A stretch of 11,941 nucleotides of DNA from Ruminococcaceae bacterium UBA5905. Lineage in GTDB: Bacteria; Bacillota; Clostridia; Oscillospirales; Acutalibacteraceae. Of this stretch, positions 6,833 through 11,941 are shown one piece after another (position 1 is the stretch's first letter; each line of letters opens with the position of its first letter). Below the pieces are notes generated by a model, which saw only the letters and a list, made by a program, of their open reading frames with translations, was not told where the DNA came from and searched no databases. The stretch covers positions 7,054-18,994 of the forward strand of contig DJEF01000003.1 of assembly GCA_002431285.1 (NCBI GenBank), read 5' to 3'. The translations under genes were made by a program, and so were the position numbers.

Positions 6833-6861
6833 TTGACAAAAACGACTTTTGGCGATATGGT
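6833..6861 (+). promoter_or_regulatory. Sigma-A-type promoter for the AraC-type regulator
   Basis: TTGACA (6833-6838) is followed after 17 nt by TATGGT (6856-6861), a perfect -35 and a 4/6 -10. RNA would begin near 6868 and carry a leader of about 210 nt before the ATG at 7080. The -10 is overlapped by a palindrome (6857-6874), a good place for repression. Confidence 0.6.
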
Positions 6862-6874
6862 TAAACCGAACCAT
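6857..6874. promoter_or_regulatory. Perfect palindrome overlapping the regulator promoter
   Basis: ATGGTT (6857-6862) and AACCAT (6869-6874) are perfect inverted repeats around a 6-nt centre. They cover the -10 box and the expected start point, as a repressor or autoregulatory operator would. Whether the local AraC-type protein or another factor binds is unknown. Confidence 0.4.
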
Positions 6875-6882
6875 CAGATACA

Positions 6883-6899
6883 ACCGTTTACAAAACGGT
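6883..6899. promoter_or_regulatory. Perfect 17-bp palindrome just downstream of the regulator promoter
   Basis: ACCGTTT (6883-6889), ACA, AAACGGT (6893-6899). The 7-3-7 symmetry is operator-like and lies about 15-30 nt after the expected start point. The half-site AACCG also occurs in direct orientation at 6864 and 6882. It could also act as an RNA hairpin in the leader. Confidence 0.4.
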
Positions 6900-6969
6900 G
6901 TAGTATCCCGTGCCGGGGTATGGATTTCCGGCAAACCGTGTGCCGAAGGCGGCGGAAAGGCCGGACCAG

Positions 6970-6987
6970 GGAATATGGTCATATTCC
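6970..6987. promoter_or_regulatory. Perfect 18-bp palindrome in the regulator leader
   Basis: GGAATATG, GT, CATATTCC: 8-bp arms with a 2-nt centre. It lies about 100 nt into the predicted leader of the AraC-type gene. The near-zero loop favours a DNA-binding dimer site over an RNA hairpin. No known operator was recognised. Confidence 0.4.
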
Positions 6988-7079
6988 GAGCGGAGGGGAA
7001 CAAAGCCAATGCGCCTGCGGGTTCAGCTAAAAAACGATTGCACCCCGGTGATTTTGTCTGAAGTGGAGGTAATGCAGCC

Positions 7080-7829
7080 ATGAACGTGTATTTTTGCAGT
7101 AAAACGCCCTTGCCGATTCGATCCTGTAAATTGCACACGCATCAGAAATGGGAATTGATCTATCAGCTGTCCGGGTCGAATCGCTCGACGATCGGAAACA
7201 CAGTCTATGAAATTCAGCCGGGGGATGTGATGCTGATTCCGCCCGGAACGCCGCACGACGGTGTATCGGAGGGGGAATACACCGATCTGTATATACAGGC
7301 GGAGGAACTGGATTTTTACGACATACGGGTGATACACGATTATGACCGGAGCATTCGGGCATTGTCCGAAATGCTGCTGCGCTGTTTCTGGCAGAAGGAT
7401 GCCAACTATCGCAAGATATGCGACGCGCTGCTGGAGACGGTTTGTCAGTATATAAAAAAATACGAAGCGGATGCCCATGGACATCCCTTCGTATATCGGT
7501 TGAAGAACTATATCTGCGAGAATGTGGCCAACCCGGATTTCAGCGCGGCCGACATGGCGGCGTACTTAGGCTATAATATCGACTATATCCGCCGCAGTTT
7601 CCATGCGGAAACCGGAAAAACTCCCGGCGGTTACCTGACCGATCTGCGGATCGCGCTGGCGAAAAAACTCCTCCTGCAGGAAACATTTGTCAGTGTGCGG
7701 GATGTGGCGGCGAAATGCGGGTTTTCCGACAGCTTTTATTTTTCGACGCAGTTCCGTCGCAAAACCGGCCTGTCTCCGACGGAATATCAGAAGCGGTTCT
7801 CCGTTTCCGGAGAAGATAAATCGGTATAA
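7080..7829 (+). CDS. AraC-family transcriptional regulator with N-terminal cupin sensor
   Basis: A 249-residue regulator. Residues 1 to about 90 form a cupin-type sensor: HTHQKWE with His19 and His21, then GDVMLIPPGTPH with His59, the usual layout for sugar-sensing members. Residues about 140-240 carry the paired helix-turn-helix domain, with helices around SAADMAAYLGYNIDYIRRSF (155-174) and VRDVAAKCGFSDSFYFSTQF (206-225), ending in the family signature KTGLSPTEYQKRF. GGAGG (7065-7069) is 10 nt before the ATG. An upstream ATG at 7072 is out of frame. It is divergent from the sugar operon and so probably activates it when a sugar or sugar derivative is bound. AT content is somewhat higher than in the flanking operons. 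The ligand is unknown. Confidence 0.92.
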   Translation: MNVYFCSKTPLPIRSCKLHTHQKWELIYQLSGSNRSTIGNTVYEIQPGDVMLIPPGTPHDGVSEGEYTDLYIQAEELDFYDIRVIHDYDRSIRALSEMLLRCFWQKDANYRKICDALLETVCQYIKKYEADAHGHPFVYRLKNYICENVANPDFSAADMAAYLGYNIDYIRRSFHAETGKTPGGYLTDLRIALAKKLLLQETFVSVRDVAAKCGFSDSFYFSTQFRRKTGLSPTEYQKRFSVSGEDKSV

Positions 7830-7835
7830 GCGTTT

Positions 7836-8219
7836 TTACCGCTCCATAAACAGCTTGCGGGAGACAAAATTATACACCATCACGATGCCGGTGGCGGCGA
7901 TCTTCACCAGCTTATAGTGCAGCCCCCATACGTCCACTCCCAGCTTCATAATGCCCACCGTCAGCCCCAGCCCGATAACGCTGCATACGATGAACAGCAC
8001 AAAGCCGCGCACCTTGTGGGTGCTTTGGCGGGTATCGAACACAAAACAGGCGCTGAGGAGATAGTTGACGACGACCGACACGGAAAAGGACACCGCTGAG
8101 GCAGCCACGCTGTGCATCCCGCCGTAATCCGTCAGCAGGCACAGCAGCCCATAGTCAATCAGAAAGCACAGCGCCCCCACGCCGCCGAATTTTACGATCT
8201 GCCACAGAAGCTTTTTCAT
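7836..8219 (-). CDS. GtrA-like small membrane protein
   Basis: A 127-residue protein with four predicted membrane helices (about 9-30, 36-59, 70-92 and 101-119). The pattern KFGGVGALCFLIDYG, the polar Asn52 in VVNYLL, and the C-terminal YNFVSRKLF match the GtrA-like family. Family members are thought to help move lipid-linked sugars across the membrane or to support cell-wall glycan decoration. No glycosyltransferase partner is adjacent. It runs convergent with the AraC-type gene (6-nt gap). The ribosome binding site is poor (a GGGCGGGA stretch about 16 nt upstream), but a good promoter lies in the 122-nt gap before it, so it is likely transcribed alone. Confidence 0.88.
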   Translation of the reverse strand: MKKLLWQIVKFGGVGALCFLIDYGLLCLLTDYGGMHSVAASAVSFSVSVVVNYLLSACFVFDTRQSTHKVRGFVLFIVCSVIGLGLTVGIMKLGVDVWGLHYKLVKIAATGIVMVYNFVSRKLFMER

Positions 8220-8266
8220 AGTGCTCGTGGATTCCCGCCCTTCTTCTCGTATGATAGGTTAGATGT

Positions 8267-8294
8267 ATTATAACACAGAGCCTGGATTATGCAA
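8267..8294 (-). promoter_or_regulatory. Extended -10 promoter for the GtrA-like gene
   Basis: On the minus strand, TGTTATAAT gives a perfect TATAAT (8272-8267) with the extended TGn element. TTGCAT (8294-8289) lies 16 nt upstream as a 3/6 -35. RNA would start near 8260, about 40 nt before the ATG at 8219. Confidence 0.7.
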
Positions 8295-8341
8295 GCGCCG
8301 CTGCCTTGTCGCGGGTGTGTCCTTTGACGCCGAGTATACGC

Positions 8342-9964
8342 TTATCCGTCCTTGCGGTGTACGGCACAGCCGGGGGCATCCACGGCGCCGCATTTTACTG
8401 TTTCCAGAGTCATGGGGCGTCCAAACACCTGGCGATTGGCATGAAACTGAATGTCGTCGGTGCAGCGAGCTTTCAGCGGCGTTTCATGTATAAACAAACA
8501 ATTTTCCACGGTGATATGCTTGTGATAGTACGGCTCCGCTGCGCAGGGGGTGAATTCAGGGCAGGAGTCAAGGATGGCACGCTCCTTGGCAAAGTAAGTG
8601 TTGCGCACGGTAAAATCGCAGCACGGGCTGGATTCAAACCAAAAGTTGGCGTCGCCGGTGAGCAGAAAGGGCAGCTCGGTCACACAGTCCTCCACCAGCA
8701 CCCGCCCGCGGGTTTGAAACCGCAGGTGGCTGTTGGCTTTGGCAAAGCGGCAGCGGCGCAGTGTCAAGCGGCAGTTACCGGAAAGGTTTTCCACCAGATC
8801 GTTGACGCATACGTGGTTGGGTACTCCGTCCAGCGTGATTTCCGCCGTGTAGGGATCCACGAGCCTTACAGCGGTGACCCGATGCGTCGAGCGGGTCACC
8901 ATGGTGGTCTCCGCGTGGATCGCCAGCTCATCTCCCACGTCGACCAGATTGCAATATTGGGTGATGCTATGGGAGGTGATTCGGGCGGTGAGGCGGTTCC
9001 CAACGCAGGCGGTCACCACCAGAAACTGACCGTGTATATTCAGCGCATCGTCCAGCATGTTTTCAAAAACGCTGTCCTCGATCAGAAAGTCGCCGGAATT
9101 GGCGATTCCATGAACAGCGTCGGCGGAATTGGAAACGATTCCATGGGAGCGTTCATCCCGCATCAGGTGCAGACGGCGCATGCAGACATTTTCGCAGTGG
9201 AGCGGAAGAATACCCATCGAATTGGTATTGATCAGCCGCACATTTTCCAGGGTTACATTCCGACAGGATTGCAGGATTACACCGGGATAGAAACGGCCGC
9301 CATGCTCAATCACCAGAGTGGAGCCGACCTTCCAGACATCGGGTAACGTCTCGTCCCGGTTCGCCATACGGAAGATTACGTCGTCGCCGTCCTGTTCCAC
9401 CACATAGTGGGCGGGATTAAAGCACCTGTCCTGTTTTGGCGGTATCCGGGGCCCCACGATACCCAGCGAAAGGCCGAGGCCGTCAGCGGTGACGGGATCA
9501 AAGAACTGAAAGAACATCTGTCGCTCAAACAGATGATCGTCTTCCCAATAGTTGCCGTACGGGATCAGCCGCCCGTCCTCCACCCGGCAAGGGAACTCTT
9601 CGGGGAAATGCACGCGGGCGTAATCCGCACCCACCTCCAGCACGGAGGCCTCGCTGAACAGACCGCGATCATACTCAATGTTGACATTGCACAGCCGGAT
9701 GTTTTCGCACCGGAAGAAGTTGATTGGCTGGAGATTGCCGTTGAGGTGTAGCGTCGCTCCGCCAAAATCGACCACCACATTCTGAAGTCGCTCGGCATAG
9801 ACCGCGCTGTGCAGCTGCGGTAGGGTCTCATAGAAAAAATTGACGCAGTAGGGATTGGTCACAACGGCACAATCGGTTTCTTGCACCGAATAAAGCGCCC
9901 GATCCGCCCGGTAGAGCGTGTCGCTTTCTGTAAGCCGCCCGATTTTCAAAACGGTTTCTTTCAT
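8342..9964 (-). CDS. GH110-like right-handed beta-helix protein without signal peptide
   Basis: A 540-residue protein made of parallel beta-helix turns with repeated patterns such as NFFRCENIRLCNVNIEYD (82-99), VILQSCRNVTLENVRLINT (229-247) and LPLHCENVCMRRLHLM (253-268). The region SADAVH (280-285) and VFENMLDDALNIHGQFL (299-315), with the aspartate pair 305-306, resembles family GH110 alpha-1,3-galactosidases, where acidic residues of this region are thought to be catalytic. Known members are about 600 residues long and usually exported; this one has no signal peptide or lipobox, so an intracellular substrate is implied. The start at 9964 is chosen for AAAGGA 11 nt upstream. A longer frame to 10045 reaches beyond the predicted RNA start and its extension does not resemble the family. 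It stands alone under its own promoter. It could also be an uncharacterised beta-helix enzyme with another linkage. Confidence 0.78.
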   Translation of the reverse strand: MKETVLKIGRLTESDTLYRADRALYSVQETDCAVVTNPYCVNFFYETLPQLHSAVYAERLQNVVVDFGGATLHLNGNLQPINFFRCENIRLCNVNIEYDRGLFSEASVLEVGADYARVHFPEEFPCRVEDGRLIPYGNYWEDDHLFERQMFFQFFDPVTADGLGLSLGIVGPRIPPKQDRCFNPAHYVVEQDGDDVIFRMANRDETLPDVWKVGSTLVIEHGGRFYPGVILQSCRNVTLENVRLINTNSMGILPLHCENVCMRRLHLMRDERSHGIVSNSADAVHGIANSGDFLIEDSVFENMLDDALNIHGQFLVVTACVGNRLTARITSHSITQYCNLVDVGDELAIHAETTMVTRSTHRVTAVRLVDPYTAEITLDGVPNHVCVNDLVENLSGNCRLTLRRCRFAKANSHLRFQTRGRVLVEDCVTELPFLLTGDANFWFESSPCCDFTVRNTYFAKERAILDSCPEFTPCAAEPYYHKHITVENCLFIHETPLKARCTDDIQFHANRQVFGRPMTLETVKCGAVDAPGCAVHRKDG

Positions 9965-10068
9965 CGCAGATAAGTTCCTTTCGGTGAAATGAATTTGGCA
10001 GGGGCATGTCAATAGCTGAGCGGACATCTTTTCGTGCCCAGCCAAGGCGTTTCAGTATACGCGCCGTC

Positions 10069-10097
10069 GTTATACCATAGGCAGAATGGTTTGTCAA
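10069..10097 (-). promoter_or_regulatory. Sigma-A-type promoter for the GH110-like gene
   Basis: On the minus strand TTGACA (10097-10092) is followed after 17 nt by TATAAC (10074-10069), a perfect -35 and a 5/6 -10. RNA would start near 10062, which excludes most of an alternative longer N-terminus for the protein and supports the start at 9964. Confidence 0.78.
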
Positions 10098-10222
10098 GAG
10101 TTAGGCATCCAATTCCGCACTTCCAAGAATGGCAGGCTTTGACAGACGGGGGATGGAGTCGGTATGCGGGAGCTTTTCGATTGTGCCGGAAGTTCTCCCG
10201 ATGGAAAAGGTAAAAATATCTC

Positions 10223-10251
10223 TTGACATTCCGCCGGAGCGGTGCTACACT
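10223..10251 (+). promoter_or_regulatory. Sigma-A-type promoter of thrS
   Basis: TTGACA (10223-10228), 17 nt, TACACT (10246-10251), with TG one base before the -10 as an extended element. RNA is expected to start near 10257, just upstream of the T-box stem I. Confidence 0.82.
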
Positions 10252-10256
10252 GAGAA

Positions 10257-10495
10257 AAAGCGTTGATGGGGACGGCGGCTTGCGTCGCTTTTGCAGAGAG
10301 TGTCCGGCTGGTGAAAGGACATAAAAGCGCACAGCCAGTGCCTACCACCCCGGAGCGTGCATCGACATAAGATGCGCCGGTCAGCCGCCGTTACCGGGCT
10401 TACCAACGAGTGCCGCCCCCGCCGGGTGCGGCAGAAGCAGGGTGGAACCACGAGGCGTACAGCTTTCGTCCCTATGCAGGGGCGGGAGCTTTTTT
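10257..10495 (+). promoter_or_regulatory. T-box riboswitch leader of thrS (threonine-specific)
   Basis: This leader senses uncharged tRNA-Thr and lets transcription pass into thrS. The T-box AGGGTGGAACCACG is at 10439-10452, with TGGA (10443-10446) available to pair with the tRNA acceptor end. Stem I closes by ACGGCGGCT (10272-10280) with AGCCGCCGT (10383-10391) and contains the typical AGAGAG (10295-10300). A candidate specifier codon is ACC (Thr) at 10344-10346, followed by A. Stem III is TGCCGC (10411-10416) with GCGGCA (10428-10433). The terminator follows at 10461-10495. Class and gene agree, so the T-box call is firm; the exact specifier is less sure because ACC occurs twice in a row. 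Confidence 0.93.
10461..10495 (+). terminator. T-box regulatory terminator before thrS
   Basis: A 13-bp stem (10461-10473 with 10478-10490, three G-U pairs), loop ATGC, then a run of six T ending at 10495. In the T-box mechanism it forms when tRNA-Thr is charged and competes with the antiterminator that contains the T-box sequence. Confidence 0.9.
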
Positions 10496-10529
10496 GTTTG
10501 CCGATATTTTAGCAAAAGGAGAGAGACGT

Positions 10530-11941
10530 ATGCTGAAGATCACATTAAAAGGCGGAGACATCCGGGAGGTGGCGGAGGGCACCACCGTGGATGCGCTGTG
10601 CCGCGACATATCCATGGGGCTGTACCGCAATGCCTGCGCCGCCCGTATCGACGGGGCGGTGGCGGATCTGCGCACCCCGCTGACGGCGGACTGCACGGTG
10701 GAAATTCTGACCTTTGACGACCACGACGGACAAAAGGCCTATTGGCACACCACCTCCCATATTATGGCGCAGGCGGTCAAGCGGCTGTATCCGGCGGCGA
10801 AGCTGACCATCGGTCCCTCCATCGACGAGGGGTTCTACTACGATTTTGACATCGAGCAGAGCGTCACCGCCGAGGTGCTGGCGGCCATCGAAGCGGAGAT
10901 GAAGAAGATCGTCAAGGAGGGCAGCGAGATCACCCGGTTCACTCTGCCCCGGGATGAGGCGCTGGCGAAGATGGCGGACGAGCCCTATAAGCAGGAGCTG
11001 ATCCGCGATCTGCCGGAGGGGGAGGAAATCTCTTTCTATACCCAGGGCGAATTCACCGATCTGTGCGCCGGTCCTCACCTGCCGGATGTGGGACGGGTCA
11101 AGGCTTTCAAGCTGCTGTCCGCCACCGGCGCCTATTGGCGGGGAGACAGCAAGAATAAGATGCTCACCCGCATCTACGGCATCTCGTTCCCCAAGGCGTC
11201 TATGCTGGAGGAATATCTCACCCAGTTGGAGGAAGCCAAAAAGCGGGATCATAACAAGCTGGGCCGGGAGATGGAGTATTTCACCACCGTGGATGTGGTA
11301 GGGCAGGGGCTGCCGATCCTGCTGCCCAAGGGCGCCCGGGTCATCCAGACCCTCCAGCGCTGGGTGGAGGACGTGGAGCAGGAGCGCGGCTACCTGCTCA
11401 CCAAGACCCCGCTGATGGCGAAACGGGAGTTTTATAAAATTTCCGGTCACTGGGATCACTATCTGGACGGTATGTTCATTCTGGGCGACCCCTATGACGA
11501 GACAAAAGAGTGCTTTGCCCTGCGGCCCATGACCTGCCCCTTCCAGTATCAGGTATATCTGAACCGGGCACGCTCCTACCGCGACCTGCCCATGCGGTTG
11601 GGGGAGACCTCCACGCTGTTCCGCAATGAGGACAGCGGCGAGATGCACGGGCTGATCCGGGTGCGGCAGTTCACCATCTCCGAGGGACATCTGGTGCTGC
11701 GCCCCGACCAGCTGGAGGAGGAATTCAAGGGCTGTCTGGATCTGGCCAAGTATTGTCTGGATACGGTGGGGCTGCTGGATAAATGCACCTTCCGGTTCTC
11801 CCAGTGGGATCCCGCCAACCCGAAGAACAAGTATGAGGGCACGGCGGAGCAGTGGGAGCACGCCCAGAGCACCATGGCGCAGATTCTCAAGGATCTGAAC
11901 GTGGAATATACCGTGGGCATCGACGAGGCGGCGTTCTACGG
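10530..11941 (+). CDS. thrS: Threonine--tRNA ligase, 3' end outside window
   Basis: The first 470 residues of threonyl-tRNA synthetase, which charges tRNA-Thr in the cytoplasm. Order of domains: TGS (about 1-62); the editing domain with HTTSH (His73, His77) and DLCAGPH (Asp177, Cys179, His183), all residues for clearing mischarged serine present; then the class II core with motif 2 FRNEDSGEMHG (364-374). The catalytic zinc ligands visible are Cys336 in RPMTCPFQ and His387 in TISEGH; the third would lie past the edge. The usual MNCPGH is MTCPFQ here, a variant remembered from some Firmicutes. AGGAG (10517-10521) is 8 nt before the ATG. The reading frame is open to the last base. Expression is controlled by the T-box upstream, which confirms the amino acid. 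Confidence 0.97.
   Translation, partial: MLKITLKGGDIREVAEGTTVDALCRDISMGLYRNACAARIDGAVADLRTPLTADCTVEILTFDDHDGQKAYWHTTSHIMAQAVKRLYPAAKLTIGPSIDEGFYYDFDIEQSVTAEVLAAIEAEMKKIVKEGSEITRFTLPRDEALAKMADEPYKQELIRDLPEGEEISFYTQGEFTDLCAGPHLPDVGRVKAFKLLSATGAYWRGDSKNKMLTRIYGISFPKASMLEEYLTQLEEAKKRDHNKLGREMEYFTTVDVVGQGLPILLPKGARVIQTLQRWVEDVEQERGYLLTKTPLMAKREFYKISGHWDHYLDGMFILGDPYDETKECFALRPMTCPFQYQVYLNRARSYRDLPMRLGETSTLFRNEDSGEMHGLIRVRQFTISEGHLVLRPDQLEEEFKGCLDLAKYCLDTVGLLDKCTFRFSQWDPANPKNKYEGTAEQWEHAQSTMAQILKDLNVEYTVGIDEAAFY

Larger units (their letters stand above)
6732..7079. other. Divergent control region between sugar operon and AraC-type regulator
   Basis: This 348-nt gap holds no convincing gene. It contains a candidate minus-strand promoter (6783-6811), a good plus-strand promoter (6833-6861), three perfect palindromes (6857-6874, 6883-6899, 6970-6987) and the ribosome binding site GGAGG (7065-7069) of the regulator gene. 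Such divergent spacing is usual for an AraC-type activator and its target operon. The stretch 6988-7060 shows nothing recognisable. Confidence 0.7.
9965..10529. other. Divergent control region between the beta-helix gene and thrS
   Basis: 565 nt without a supported protein gene. It holds the minus-strand promoter of the beta-helix gene (10069-10097) with a leader of about 100 nt, the thrS promoter (10223-10251), the T-box leader (10257-10495) and the thrS ribosome binding site AGGAG (10517-10521). Between the promoters (10098-10222) only a second TTGACA (10139-10144) without a good -10 and a weak inverted repeat were noticed. Confidence 0.75.

Noticed and set aside
6728..7138. 136-codon minus-strand frame across the divergent control region
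   Set aside because: It covers two promoters and the regulator start, has no homology signs and no ribosome binding site.
7825..7850. AGCG / CGCT hairpin with a T-rich loop between the regulator and the GtrA-like gene
   Set aside because: A 4-bp stem with the T run in the loop is too weak to call a terminator.
8306..9346. 346-codon plus-strand frame opposite the beta-helix gene
   Set aside because: The beta-helix protein on the minus strand has family motifs, a promoter and a ribosome binding site; this frame has none.
9965..10045. 27-residue N-terminal extension of the beta-helix protein
   Set aside because: It would begin only about 17 nt after the predicted RNA start, does not resemble a signal peptide, and the inner ATG at 9964 has AAAGGA upstream.
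10139..10168. Second TTGACA upstream of thrS
   Set aside because: At 17-18 nt spacing only TATGCG is available, and a far better promoter lies 84 nt downstream next to the T-box.
10167..10200. Inverted repeat CGGGAG / CTCCCG upstream of thrS
   Set aside because: Only 6 bp with a 22-nt loop and no T-tract; expected by chance at this GC.
10545..11861. 438-codon minus-strand frame opposite thrS
   Set aside because: thrS is certain on the plus strand with its T-box; the antisense frame is a His/Gln/Leu-rich shadow.

Overview
The window looks like a piece of a GC-rich Clostridia chromosome, probably a gut Oscillospirales/Ruminococcaceae-type Firmicute. This is inferred from a threonine T-box leader, ferredoxin-tailed aldo/keto reductases, an ECF-type S component, strong AAAGGAGG-type ribosome binding sites and sigma-A-like promoters. 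No rRNA, tRNA, CRISPR array or insertion sequence was seen.

Layout. (1) Positions 1-2854, plus strand: the end of a tightly packed operon. It holds a ferredoxin-tailed aldo/keto reductase broken by an internal deletion and frameshift, a second ferredoxin-tailed reductase-like protein that has lost two of the four usual catalytic residues, an ECF-type membrane S component, and a DUF1893 protein. The genes are joined by ATGA overlaps or a 5-nt gap. A strong hairpin at 2863-2901, T-rich on both strands, ends it. (2) Positions 2933-6731, minus strand: a four-gene sugar operon, read in order as a zinc-type medium-chain dehydrogenase, RpiB, a fusion of a ROK sugar kinase with an AlsE-like 3-epimerase, and a hydroxypyruvate-isomerase-like TIM barrel. 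Facing it, at 7080-7829, is an AraC-type regulator; the 348-nt gap between them holds both candidate promoters and three perfect palindromes. (3) A small GtrA-type membrane protein (7836-8219, minus) with its own extended -10 promoter. (4) A GH110-like beta-helix protein (8342-9964, minus) without a signal peptide. (5) Divergent from it, thrS with a complete promoter, T-box leader and terminator; the gene runs off the right edge.

How the genes fit together. RpiB, a ROK kinase and an AlsE-like epimerase are the enzyme types that in E. coli degrade D-allose (AlsK kinase, RpiB isomerase, AlsE epimerase). Here kinase and epimerase are one 520-residue chain whose gene overlaps rpiB. With a dehydrogenase and a Hyi-like isomerase added, the operon may feed an oxidised, rare or branched sugar into fructose 6-phosphate or pentose phosphates under AraC control. 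No sugar transporter is present in the window, so the substrate is unknown. The sugar operon, the GtrA gene and the GH110-like gene sit between two housekeeping-type plus-strand units and look like an accessory block.
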